This document shows positions 51,331-59,861 of a DNA stretch of 63,875 nucleotides, in pieces. The translations under genes were made by a program, and so were the position numbers. The notes beneath the pieces were generated by a model. It did not search any database. It saw only the letters and a list, made by a program, of their open reading frames with translations, and had not been told where the DNA came from. Each line of letters opens with the position of its first letter. Positions within the stretch are counted from its first letter, which is position 1. The DNA lies in contig CAJUDE010000032.1 of the NCBI GenBank assembly GCA_910585295.1, positions 1 to 63,875 of the forward strand, written 5' to 3'. This DNA comes from an uncultured Lachnospiraceae bacterium (lineage in GTDB: Bacteria; Bacillota; Clostridia; Lachnospirales; Lachnospiraceae).

Positions 51331-51595
51331 GAAGGTTCCCATGCGCCAATGTGTAGGATGTGGTGAAATGAAAGGGAAAAAAGAAATGCTGAGGATTATA
51401 CGGACATCAGAAGATGAAATCCTTCTGGATGGCACGGGCAAGAAAAATGGAAGGGGGGCATATATCTGCCCCAACAAGGAGTGCTTTGCAAAGGCAGTGA
51501 AGGTTAAGGGGCTGGAACGTTCCTTGAAAATGGCAATACCCAAAGAGGTAATTGAAAATTTGGCAAAGGAGATGGAAGAAGTTGCAGCAAGATAG
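51323..51595 (+). CDS. ylxR: YlxR (DUF448) RNA-binding protein
   Basis: A 90-residue protein with the DUF448 signature VPMRQCVGCGEMKGKKEMLRIIR and GRGAYICPNKECFAKAVK. Family members bind RNA; in B. subtilis YlxR has been reported to modulate RNase P. It is located between nusA and ylxQ as in most Firmicutes. The start overlaps the nusA end by 8 bp. Confidence 0.94.
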   Translation: MNKKVPMRQCVGCGEMKGKKEMLRIIRTSEDEILLDGTGKKNGRGAYICPNKECFAKAVKVKGLERSLKMAIPKEVIENLAKEMEEVAAR

Positions 51596-51902
51596 GATAC
51601 TGTCCATGCTTGGCTTAGCGGAGCGGGCAGGGAAAGTGGCAAGCGGAGAATTTTCTACAGAGAGGGCAGTGAAGTCCCAGCGGGCATTTCTTGTGATTGT
51701 ATCTACAGACGCGTCAGAAAATACAAAGAAAATGTTTCGGGATATGTGTTCTTTTTATCAGGTCCCAATGTATCTTTACGCAACAAAGGAGACATTAGGG
51801 CATGCAATTGGAAAACAGCACCGTGCAAGCCTTGCGGTAGTGGAAGAAGGGTTTGCAAACAGCCTGATAGAGAAATTGAAATTAGCAGACAAAACGGAAT
51901 AA
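51582..51902 (+). CDS. ylxQ: L7Ae-family ribosomal/kink-turn protein (YlxQ-like)
   Basis: A 107-residue protein of the L7Ae/L30e/S12e family, which binds kink-turn RNA. The typical start LQQDRILSMLGLAERAGKVASGEF is encoded from a TTG at 51582, with GGAAGAAG just upstream, overlapping the ylxR stop. A longer frame from 51552 adds only residues that shadow ylxR; an ATG at 51607 is a further alternative. Later conserved parts are LVIVSTDASENTKKMF and LGHAIGKQHRASLAVVEEGFA. It precedes infB by 15 bp. Confidence 0.88.
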   Translation: MQQDRILSMLGLAERAGKVASGEFSTERAVKSQRAFLVIVSTDASENTKKMFRDMCSFYQVPMYLYATKETLGHAIGKQHRASLAVVEEGFANSLIEKLKLADKTE

Positions 51903-51917
51903 CGGAGGTAGTACCAT

Positions 51918-54749
51918 ATGGCAAAAGTCAGAATTTATGAAATTGCAAATGAGTTAAAAATACAATCAAAGGACATTATAGAATTTTTAAAGGAAAAAAA
52001 TATTGTGAAGAAAACAGCAAGCAGCGCGATAGAAGATGAAGTGATTGATATGGTAAAAGGGAATTTTACCGGTGGGAAAACAGCAAGCAGGAAAACAGAG
52101 CCAGAGCCATCCGCGCAGCCTCCTGTAAAAAATAAAGAAGAACAGGGGAAAGAGCCGGCAAGGCCTGCTGCCAGCAAGGCAAGCGCCGCCCAGCCAGTAA
52201 AAGCGGGAGCGGGGCAGCCGGCAAAAAACGGATCCACAAAGCCTGGGGCAGAGAATGGGAGAGAAGAAGGGGAACGCCCCAAAAAGAAATCCAGCATTAC
52301 GGCTGTTTTTAACCCTCAGAACAGCAAAACAGCGCCAAGGAGGCAGGGACGCCCCCAGGGGGATCGGAATAACAGGTTCCAAGGGGACAGGAATAACCGC
52401 CCGCAGGGGGATCGGAATATAAGGGCGCAGGAGGAACGCCCGGCAAGGCCGCAGGGAGACCGAAATAACCGCCCGCAGGGAGACAGGCAAGCCCGCCCGC
52501 AGGGGGATCGGAATATAAGGGCGCAGGAAGAACGCCCGGCAAGGTTCCAGGGAGACCGGAACAGCCGCCCGCAAGGGGATCGGAATAACAGGTTCCAGGG
52601 AGACCGGAACAGCCGCCCGCAAGGGGATCGGAATAACAGGTTCCAGGGAGACCGGAACAGCCGCCCGCAAGGGGATCGGAATAACCGCCCACAAGGGGAC
52701 AGGAATAACCGCCCGCAAGGGGATCGGAATAACCGTTCTTTCCAGAATGGGCGCCCAGGGCAGAAAAACAGGTTTGAACAGGAAATCAATAAGCTGAACC
52801 AAAATAGCCAGTCAGCTTCCATGGAAGAGGCAAGAGGCAAAGAAAGCAGGGAACGTGACAACCGTAAAGGGAATAACCAGCGCCATGAGAAGGAGCTGAT
52901 GGGCAAAAAGAAAGAACGTTTTGATAATTTGGAGAAAAAGCCCAGGGGTAAGAAAAATCAGCAGCCACAGCAGCCTCAAAAGAAAGAAGAAGAGACAATT
53001 AAGAGCATTACAATCCCTGAGAAGCTGACAATTCGGGAATTGGCTGACCGCATGAAAGTCCAGCCTTCTACGATTATTAAGAAACTGTTCCTGCAGGGCA
53101 ATATTGTGACTGTAAACAGTGAGATAGATTTTGCAACGGCAGAAGAAATTGCGCTGGAGTTTAACTGCATCTGTGAGCAGGAAGAGAAAGTGGACGTAAT
53201 TGCGGAATTGCTCAAGGAAGAAGAGGAAGATGCTTCCACTCAGGTAAAACGCCCTCCAGTCGTATGCGTTATGGGGCATGTAGACCACGGGAAAACCTCA
53301 TTGCTGGATGCAATCCGGGATACCCATGTGATTGACCGGGAAGCAGGCGGCATCACCCAGCACATTGGCGCTTATATGGTAGAGTGCAATGGGGAGAAAA
53401 TCACATTTTTAGATACCCCAGGGCATGAAGCGTTCACTGCAATGCGCATGCGCGGCGCCAATGCCACAGACATTGCAATCCTTGTGGTTGCAGCGGACGA
53501 CGGCGTTATGCCACAGACCGTGGAGGCAATCAGCCATGCAAAAGCGGCAGGCGTGGAGATTATTGTGGCGATCAATAAAATCGACAAGCCAAGCGCCAAT
53601 ATTGAGCGGGTGAAGCAGGAATTGGCAGAATATGAGTTAATCCCAGAAGATTGGGGCGGAAGCACAATCTTTGTCCCAGTATCTGCCCATACCCATGAAG
53701 GGATTGACAATTTATTGGAAATGATCCTCCTGACAGCGGAAATCTGTGAATTGAAGGCAAACCCGAAGCGGAACGCAAGGGGGCTTGTCATTGAAGCGCA
53801 GCTTGACAAAGGGCGCGGCTCTGTGGCAACTATCCTGGTGCAGAAAGGCACGCTGAAAGTTGGCCAGCCAGTGGCATGCGGAAGCTGTTACGGAAAAGTA
53901 AGGGCAATGATAGACGATAAGGGCAGAAGGGTAAAAGAAGCAGGCCCATCCACCCCAGTGGAAATATTAGGCTTGAATAATGTGCCGAATGCAGGGGAAA
54001 TCTTTGTATGTACGGATTCTGAGAAAGAAGCGAAAAGCTTTGCAGAGACCTTTATCTCAGAAGGGCGCGAGAAGATGTTAGAGGAGACAAAATCCAGGAT
54101 GTCTTTGGATGATTTGTTCTCCCAAATCCAGTCAGGCAATATTAAAGAACTGCCAATTATTGTGAAGGCAGACGTGCAAGGGTCTGTGGAGGCAGTGAAG
54201 CAGAGCCTTGTGAAGCTGTCCAATGAAGAAGTGGTGGTGAAGGTGATCCATGGGGGCGTTGGCGCCATCAATGAGTCTGATGTGAGCCTTGCGTCTGCCT
54301 CCAATGCGATTATCATTGGGTTTAACGTGCGCCCAGATGCAACAGCAAAGGCGACTGCAGAGCGTGAAGGCGTGGATATGCGTCTGTATAAGGTAATTTA
54401 CAATGCCATCGAGGATGTTCAGGCGGCAATGAAAGGCATGCTTGACCCAGTATTTGAAGAAAAGGTATTGGGCCATGCGGAAGTGCGCCAGATATTCAAA
54501 TCTTCCGGCGTTGGGAATATTGCAGGGTCTTACATTTTGGACGGCGTGTTCCAAAGAGGGTGCAAAGTACGGATTTCCAGGGAAGGGGAACAGATCTTTG
54601 AAGGCAACCTGGCTTCCTTGAAGCGTTTTAAAGACGATGTAAAAGAAGTGAAGGCTGGGTATGAGTGCGGCCTGGTATTTGAAGGGTTTAGCGACATTCA
54701 GGAATTGGATGTGGTAGAGTCCTATATTATGGTAGAAGTGCCGCGGTAG
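51918..54749 (+). CDS. infB: Translation initiation factor IF-2 with Arg/Gly/Asp repeat region
   Basis: A 943-residue GTPase that places initiator tRNA on the ribosome. Residues 1-50 form an IF2-N module (VRIYEIANELKIQSKDIIEFLKEK). Residues about 50-360 are disordered and basic, including an 8-residue repeat QGDRNNRP. A second IF2-N module lies near 370-430. The G domain starts near 450 (G1 GHVDHGKTSLL, G3 DTPGH, G4 NKID), followed by domains II-IV. The core is standard; the repeat tract is unusual in length and regularity. GGAGG precedes the ATG. Confidence 0.96.
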   Translation: MAKVRIYEIANELKIQSKDIIEFLKEKNIVKKTASSAIEDEVIDMVKGNFTGGKTASRKTEPEPSAQPPVKNKEEQGKEPARPAASKASAAQPVKAGAGQPAKNGSTKPGAENGREEGERPKKKSSITAVFNPQNSKTAPRRQGRPQGDRNNRFQGDRNNRPQGDRNIRAQEERPARPQGDRNNRPQGDRQARPQGDRNIRAQEERPARFQGDRNSRPQGDRNNRFQGDRNSRPQGDRNNRFQGDRNSRPQGDRNNRPQGDRNNRPQGDRNNRSFQNGRPGQKNRFEQEINKLNQNSQSASMEEARGKESRERDNRKGNNQRHEKELMGKKKERFDNLEKKPRGKKNQQPQQPQKKEEETIKSITIPEKLTIRELADRMKVQPSTIIKKLFLQGNIVTVNSEIDFATAEEIALEFNCICEQEEKVDVIAELLKEEEEDASTQVKRPPVVCVMGHVDHGKTSLLDAIRDTHVIDREAGGITQHIGAYMVECNGEKITFLDTPGHEAFTAMRMRGANATDIAILVVAADDGVMPQTVEAISHAKAAGVEIIVAINKIDKPSANIERVKQELAEYELIPEDWGGSTIFVPVSAHTHEGIDNLLEMILLTAEICELKANPKRNARGLVIEAQLDKGRGSVATILVQKGTLKVGQPVACGSCYGKVRAMIDDKGRRVKEAGPSTPVEILGLNNVPNAGEIFVCTDSEKEAKSFAETFISEGREKMLEETKSRMSLDDLFSQIQSGNIKELPIIVKADVQGSVEAVKQSLVKLSNEEVVVKVIHGGVGAINESDVSLASASNAIIIGFNVRPDATAKATAEREGVDMRLYKVIYNAIEDVQAAMKGMLDPVFEEKVLGHAEVRQIFKSSGVGNIAGSYILDGVFQRGCKVRISREGEQIFEGNLASLKRFKDDVKEVKAGYECGLVFEGFSDIQELDVVESYIMVEVPR
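52350..52735 (+). repeat. 24-bp in-gene tandem repeat in infB
   Basis: About 16 copies of a 24-bp unit encoding (P/F)QGDRNNR with variants (AQEERPAR and QGDRNSR). Near-identical copies at the nucleotide level in 52540-52700 suggest recent expansion. Confidence 0.9.
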
Positions 54750-54760
54750 AAAGGCAGGAT

Positions 54761-55132
54761 ATGAGGAAAAACAGCATTAAGAATATAAGGATTAATGGTG
54801 AGGTGCAGCGGGAACTGAGCAATATTATCCGTGGGGAGATCAAAGACCCCAGGATAAACCCGCTCACTTCTGTGGTAGCAGTGGAAGTGGCTCCAGACTT
54901 AAAAAGCTGCAAGGCATATATCAGCGTGCTTGGCGATAAAGAATCCCAGGCGGCTACGTTAGAAGGGTTAAAAAGCGCGGAAGGGTATATCCGCAGCAAG
55001 CTTGCGAAAAATATCAACCTTAGGAATACGCCCCAGCTTCTGTTTGTATTGGATCAGTCTATTGAGTATGGGGTCAATATGTCAAAGCTGATTGATGATG
55101 TGAACAGGCAGCAGGGAGAGGGGCAGGAATGA
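54761..55132 (+). CDS. rbfA: Ribosome-binding factor A
   Basis: A 123-residue KH-fold protein needed for late 30S maturation and cold adaptation. It has IRINGEVQRELSNIIRGEIKDPRI and the C-terminal LRNTPQLLFVLDQSIEYGVNMSKLID, both characteristic. It starts 11 bp after infB and ends in an ATGA overlap with the next gene. Confidence 0.95.
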   Translation: MRKNSIKNIRINGEVQRELSNIIRGEIKDPRINPLTSVVAVEVAPDLKSCKAYISVLGDKESQAATLEGLKSAEGYIRSKLAKNINLRNTPQLLFVLDQSIEYGVNMSKLIDDVNRQQGEGQE

Positions 55133-56097
55133 AGGATTTAGCGTCTCAATTGGAAGGGGTCAGGACAGTTGCCATTGCTGGGCATGTACGGCCGGATGGG
55201 GACTGTGTGGGTTCCTGCCTGGCAACCTACAATTACATTGGCACATGGTTCCCAAACATTCAGGCTGACGTATACCTAGAGCCAATCCCAAATATTTTCA
55301 AGTTTTTGGCGCATGCAGATAAGATAAAGAACCATTGCGGCAGCGATAAAGTATATGATTTGTGCATTGTGCAGGATTGCGGGGACACAGCGCGGCTTGG
55401 GGATGCGGTTAAATATTTCCATACGGCGAAAAAAACGATTTGCATTGACCACCATATCAGCAATACCAGCTTTGCGGATGAAAATTATATTTTCCCTGAG
55501 GCAAGCTCAACCTCCGAATTGGTGTTTGGATTAATAGAAGAGGAAAAAATTACAAAGGAAATTGCAGAATGCATTTATGTGGGCATTGTCCATGACACAG
55601 GCGTGTTCCAATATTCCTGCACTTCAGCAAAAACCATGGAGGCGGCAGGCGTTTTGATGGGGAAAGGAATTAATTTCAGCAAGATTGTGGACGACACATT
55701 CTATACGAAAACCTTTGCCCAGAACAAGATCCTTGGCCAGGCGCTTTTAAACAGCGAACTATTTTTAGAAGGCAGGGTAATTGCCGCTGCGGTGACGAGG
55801 GAAGAGATGGAGAGGTACCAGGCACTCCCGAAACATCTGGACGGGATTGTCAGCCAGCTCCGCGTGACAAAGGGCGTGGAGGCAGCCATATTCCTCTATG
55901 AAAATGAAGACAAGTCATGGAAGGTGAGCATGCGCTCCAATGGCAGGGTGAACGTGGCGAAGCTGGCAATGGAATATCAGGGCGGCGGGCATGAGAGGGC
56001 TGCCGGGGCCACTATGCAGGGAAGCCCGCAGGAAGTTATAAGCAGGCTTTGCGCTGGCATGGCAAAGGAACTGGCAGAGGGGCAGGAAAATGGTTGA
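55129..56097 (+). CDS. nrnA: DHH/DHHA1 phosphoesterase (NrnA-like oligoribonuclease / pAp phosphatase)
   Basis: A 322-residue enzyme that degrades short RNA oligonucleotides and 3'-phosphoadenosine 5'-phosphate. Metal motifs: HVRPDGDCVGSCLA (residues about 18-31), QDCGDTARLG, the DHH motif in CIDHHISN, and GIVHDTGVFQYS. The DHHA1 domain ends with GGGHERAAGATM. Its place between rbfA and truB is standard in Firmicutes. It overlaps both neighbours by 4 and 8 bp. Confidence 0.93.
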   Translation: MKDLASQLEGVRTVAIAGHVRPDGDCVGSCLATYNYIGTWFPNIQADVYLEPIPNIFKFLAHADKIKNHCGSDKVYDLCIVQDCGDTARLGDAVKYFHTAKKTICIDHHISNTSFADENYIFPEASSTSELVFGLIEEEKITKEIAECIYVGIVHDTGVFQYSCTSAKTMEAAGVLMGKGINFSKIVDDTFYTKTFAQNKILGQALLNSELFLEGRVIAAAVTREEMERYQALPKHLDGIVSQLRVTKGVEAAIFLYENEDKSWKVSMRSNGRVNVAKLAMEYQGGGHERAAGATMQGSPQEVISRLCAGMAKELAEGQENG

Positions 56098-57022
56098 TGG
56101 GATTATCAATGTTTACAAAGAGAAAGGCTATACTTCCCATGATGTTGTGGCAAAGCTCAGAGGGATTTTCCGGCAGAAAAGGATTGGCCACACAGGCACA
56201 TTAGACCCGGACGCAGAAGGCGTGCTTCCAGTCTGCCTTGGAAAAGCAACGAAGGCATGCGGCATGGTCACAGAAAAGGATAAAGTGTATCAGGCGGTGC
56301 TGCTTCTTGGAAAAATTACGGATACCCAGGACATTACCGGGACAGTGCTGTCAGAATGCCAGGTGCTTTGCAGCCAGGCGCAGGTGGAAAAAGCAATTGC
56401 CAGCTTTGTAGGGGGCTATGCGCAGGTGCCGCCTATGTATTCTGCCTTGAAAGTAAACGGAAAGAAACTCTGCGACCTGGCAAGGGCGGGGATAGAGGTG
56501 GAACGCAAGCCCCGGGAAGTAGTTATTTATTCTATTCAGATAGAAGAAGTTTTTCTCCCTAAGGTGCAAATGCAGGTCCATTGCTCCAAAGGCACATATA
56601 TTAGGGCGTTGTGCCATGACATTGGAGAGAAGCTGGGCTGCGGCGGATGCATGGAATCCTTAGTCCGCCTTCGGGCAGCGGGTTTTGAGCTAAAAGATTC
56701 TTTCCGGTTAGGGGAGATAGAAGCCCGTGTCAGGGCTGCAAGGGAGGCAAACCCCCAGGGGGAACTGACAAGGGAAAGCCTAGAGGGGCTTGTGAATGGC
56801 ACAGATGTGATATTCCGGCACTACCCTAAGGCATCTGTAAAGCCAGAGTTTGCCAAGCTGCTCCACAACGGGAACCGCCTGAGGCCAGAGTGGATGGAAG
56901 CTTGGGGCCGCGCTTATGAAAGCTCCCCCCTGAGGGTCTATGATGAAAGGCAGATATTTGCCGGGATCTACCAATGGGATGGGGAACGGATGGATATCAG
57001 GCCAATCAAAATTTTTGCTTAA
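56090..57022 (+). CDS. truB: tRNA pseudouridine(55) synthase
   Basis: A 310-residue enzyme that makes pseudouridine 55 in the tRNA T-loop. The catalytic Asp is in GHTGTLDPDAEGVLP (about residue 39-41). The later motifs YAQVPPMYSALKVNGKKLCDLAR and CSKGTYIRALCHDIGEKLG complete the TruB pattern. A C-terminal domain of about 80 residues follows. The ATG lies 8 bp inside the end of nrnA. Confidence 0.95.
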   Translation: MVDGIINVYKEKGYTSHDVVAKLRGIFRQKRIGHTGTLDPDAEGVLPVCLGKATKACGMVTEKDKVYQAVLLLGKITDTQDITGTVLSECQVLCSQAQVEKAIASFVGGYAQVPPMYSALKVNGKKLCDLARAGIEVERKPREVVIYSIQIEEVFLPKVQMQVHCSKGTYIRALCHDIGEKLGCGGCMESLVRLRAAGFELKDSFRLGEIEARVRAAREANPQGELTRESLEGLVNGTDVIFRHYPKASVKPEFAKLLHNGNRLRPEWMEAWGRAYESSPLRVYDERQIFAGIYQWDGERMDIRPIKIFA

Positions 57023-57038
57023 GCAAGGGGACAGGTAC

Positions 57039-58004
57039 ATGGAATACATAAAGCAAAGTTTTTCATTTGAGGTCAAAGAGCCGACCGTGCTGTCTTTCGG
57101 GAAATTTGACGGGCTGCACCGGGGGCATGAGCTTCTAATGGAATATATGGCAGAGAAGAAAAGGGAGAGGGAAGGCCTTAAGGCAGTGGTGTTCACGTTT
57201 GACATACCGCCCAGGGGGCAGGTACAGAATGAAAAGGCGCAGGTGCTTACCACCAATCAGGAGAAAGTGAAGCTGTTTGAAAGCGTCGGGATTGATTACC
57301 TGATTGAATGCCCGTTCACAAAAGACGTTATGTGCATGGAACCTGAGGGCTTTATCGAGAAAATCGTAACCAGCCTGAATGTGAAGTTTATGGTGGTGGG
57401 GACAGATTTCAGGTTTGGGCATAAGCGCCGGGGAGATTACCAGATGCTGCAGGATTATGCAGGGCAGTATGGGTACGAAGTGAAAGTTGTGGACAAGATG
57501 CAGGCGGATGGAAGGGATATCAGCAGCACCTTTATACGGGAAGAAATTTCCAAAGGGAACATGGAAAAGGCAAACCAGTTGTTAGGGTACAGTTTTTTTG
57601 TGGATGGCACGGTCCTCCATGGGAAAAAACTTGGCAAGGCAGTCCTTGGCGTCCCAACCATCAATTTGCTCCCCCCAGAGGGCAAGCTGCTCCCGCCGTT
57701 TGGCGTATATGTGACAATTACTGAATTTCAGGGGAAAAAGTATCCAGGAATTACAAATGTGGGGTGTAAGCCTACGATTGAAGGGGAGCATCCCGTGGGC
57801 GTGGAAACGCACCTGTTCGATGTATCAGAAGACATGTATGGCGCAAAGGTGCGGGTTAGTTTTTTAAGCAGGGTGCGCGGGGAGCGTAAATTTGACAGCT
57901 TAGAAGCGTTAAAATTCCAGATGGGGCAGGACATCTTATATGGAAAGAATTATTTTGGCGCCAATTGCCTGGCCTGGGAAGCAGGGCTAGGCCTGCACGG
58001 ATGA
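57039..58004 (+). CDS. ribF: Bifunctional riboflavin kinase / FAD synthetase
   Basis: A 321-residue enzyme that makes FMN and then FAD. The N-terminal nucleotidyltransferase domain has FGKFDGLHRGHELLM (the HxGH-type site) and VVGTDFRFGHKRRGD. The C-terminal riboflavin kinase domain has GKKLGKAVLGVPTINLLP, a variant of the usual G-R-P-T-A/I-N motif, and GVETHLFDVSEDMYG. A frame from 56940 overlaps truB heavily; the ATG at 57039 has AAGGGGA upstream. Its products serve the many flavoproteins of the window, including the Rnf subunits. Confidence 0.94.
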   Translation: MEYIKQSFSFEVKEPTVLSFGKFDGLHRGHELLMEYMAEKKREREGLKAVVFTFDIPPRGQVQNEKAQVLTTNQEKVKLFESVGIDYLIECPFTKDVMCMEPEGFIEKIVTSLNVKFMVVGTDFRFGHKRRGDYQMLQDYAGQYGYEVKVVDKMQADGRDISSTFIREEISKGNMEKANQLLGYSFFVDGTVLHGKKLGKAVLGVPTINLLPPEGKLLPPFGVYVTITEFQGKKYPGITNVGCKPTIEGEHPVGVETHLFDVSEDMYGAKVRVSFLSRVRGERKFDSLEALKFQMGQDILYGKNYFGANCLAWEAGLGLHG

Positions 58005-58060
58005 CACCAGAGAAATGGAATCAGCAAAGGAATGCCTGCTGATGGAAAAGGGAGAATACC

Positions 58061-59701
58061 ATGGAATTAATATTAACATTGCTTGGGGGCCTTGGGCTGT
58101 TTTTGTTTGGCATGAGTTTTATGAGCCAAGGCCTGCAGAAAGCGGCTGGGGCAAAGCTCAGGACTATTTTGGAGGCAATGACGAAGAATAAAATCATTGC
58201 AGTTTTGTTTGGGGCATTGTTCACCGCCATTATCCAGTCGTCAGGAGCCACTACCGTTATGGTAGTTAGTTTTGTAAATGCCGGGATTATGACGCTTGCC
58301 CAGTCAGTGGGGATTATTTTTGGGGCAAATATTGGGACAACCATCACTTCCCAGCTTGTGGCCTTTAATTTAGCAGGGGTTGCGCCGTTGATCCTTTTTG
58401 TGGGGGCTGTATTTATGATGTTTGGGAAACGCCCCATGGTGAAGAAAATCGGGGAGGTTATTTTAGGGTTTGGCGCGCTGTTTATGGGAATTAGCATGAT
58501 GAAGGATTCCATGTCAACCCTAAAGGAATACCAAAGCGTGCTGAACATCCTGGGAAGCCTGAATAACCCGATTTTTGGCATTTTGCTTGGGACGTTGATT
58601 ACGGTCGTTGTCCAAAGCTCTTCTGTAACGGTCAGTATCCTGCTTCTGATGGCAAGCCAGGGTTTAGTGGCGCTCCCAGTTTGCTTTTATGTGATTTTGG
58701 GATGTAATATTGGTTCCTGCACGCCAGCAGTTTTGGCGAGCCTGGATGCTAAGAAGGATGCAAGGCGCGCGGCGCTTATCCATGTAATGTTCAATGTATT
58801 TGGTATGGTGGTTATTGGGATTTTGCTGGCCTTTGGCATGGAGCCGTTTGAACGCTTTATTTTACATATTTCTGGGTCGGACGTAGGGCGCTGCGTTGCA
58901 AATGCAGATTCCTTGTTTAAGACTTTCCAGACAATTTTGTTCCTGCCGCTTTCAGCGCAATTTGTATCTTTAACCAAGCGGTTAATTCCAGGGGAGGATG
59001 TGGAGAGCAAAGAATACCAATTCCTCTATATTGGGAAACAGAATATTTTCTCACCCTCCACAGCAGTGGTGGAGACCACGCAGGAAATTGAGCGTATGGC
59101 GATTATGGCAAGGGGCAATTTAAGCCTTGCCATGGAAGCGTTTTTTGATGGGAGCGAGGAGAAAATAACAAGGGTCTATGAGACGGAAAAGCAGATTGAT
59201 TTTTTAAGCCACGAGCTGACGGATTATCTGGTAAAAATCAATCAGCTGCAGCTTCCAGTAGTGGACGCCAAGCGCATTGGCGGCCTGTTCCATGTAGTGA
59301 GCGATATTGAGAGGATTGGGGACCATGCGGAAAATATTGCGGATTTTGCAGTGAAATGCCGGGAAGAGAACTTGGATTTCACCAAAAAGGGCGCGAAAGA
59401 AATTAAGGAAATGCACCAGAAAACTACAGTGATATTGGAGAAGGCAATGGAAATGTTTGTCACGCTGGATGAAAAAAACCTGCCGGATATCCTGGAACTG
59501 GAAAATGACATTGACCATATGGAACGTCAGCTGCACCAGAACCATGTCAGGCGTATGGCGAAAGGGAAATGTTCCCCTATGTCAGGCATTATTTTTACAG
59601 ATATTGTTACAGGGCTGGAACGCGTGGCAGACCATGCAACAAACATTGCTTTTTCTATATTAGACAAAGACCCAGAAGAAAGGGCTGCTGCCCATAACTA
59701 A
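58061..59701 (+). CDS. Na+/Pi cotransporter family protein with PhoU-like domain
   Basis: A 546-residue membrane protein. Two inverted Na_Pi_cotrans repeats carry the QSS motifs: QSSGATTVMVVSFVNAG with GANIGTT (about residues 60-95), and QSSSVTVSILLLMASQG with LGCNIGSCTPA (about 185-220). Residues about 340-540 are a cytosolic PhoU-like helical domain. Such proteins take up phosphate with Na+. It lies 56 bp after ribF and may be part of the same transcript. It depends on the Na+ gradient made by the decarboxylase and possibly Rnf. Confidence 0.93.
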   Translation: MELILTLLGGLGLFLFGMSFMSQGLQKAAGAKLRTILEAMTKNKIIAVLFGALFTAIIQSSGATTVMVVSFVNAGIMTLAQSVGIIFGANIGTTITSQLVAFNLAGVAPLILFVGAVFMMFGKRPMVKKIGEVILGFGALFMGISMMKDSMSTLKEYQSVLNILGSLNNPIFGILLGTLITVVVQSSSVTVSILLLMASQGLVALPVCFYVILGCNIGSCTPAVLASLDAKKDARRAALIHVMFNVFGMVVIGILLAFGMEPFERFILHISGSDVGRCVANADSLFKTFQTILFLPLSAQFVSLTKRLIPGEDVESKEYQFLYIGKQNIFSPSTAVVETTQEIERMAIMARGNLSLAMEAFFDGSEEKITRVYETEKQIDFLSHELTDYLVKINQLQLPVVDAKRIGGLFHVVSDIERIGDHAENIADFAVKCREENLDFTKKGAKEIKEMHQKTTVILEKAMEMFVTLDEKNLPDILELENDIDHMERQLHQNHVRRMAKGKCSPMSGIIFTDIVTGLERVADHATNIAFSILDKDPEERAAAHN

Positions 59702-59772
59702 TATATTTGGATGGCAATCAGTAGTTTGCTCCGTAATTTCTGTGCAAATGTTACAGAAATGTTACAAAAATC

Positions 59773-59801
59773 TTGACAAGGTAATATTCAGTTGATATAA
59801 T
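59773..59801 (+). promoter_or_regulatory. Consensus promoter of the NlpC/P60 gene
   Basis: A perfect TTGACA (59773-59778), 17 bp, perfect TATAAT (59796-59801). Expected to be a strong vegetative promoter, 60 bp ahead of the ATG. Confidence 0.9.
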
Positions 59802-59861
59802 GCACCTGTAAATAGGTGAGTAAGGGAAACTGAAGATAGAGGATAGTCTGGGAGGTTGACA

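Noticed and set aside
50789..51349. Long opposite-strand frames over the nusA tail
   Set aside because: Same cause: a 36-bp in-frame repeat with few stop codons in any frame.
50945..52735. Direct repeats considered as CRISPR arrays
   Set aside because: Both tracts are in-frame parts of nusA and infB, have no unique spacers and no cas genes nearby.
51987..52906. Opposite-strand frames of 127-271 codons over the infB repeat
   Set aside because: By-products of the 24-bp repeat; the plus-strand frame encodes conserved IF-2.
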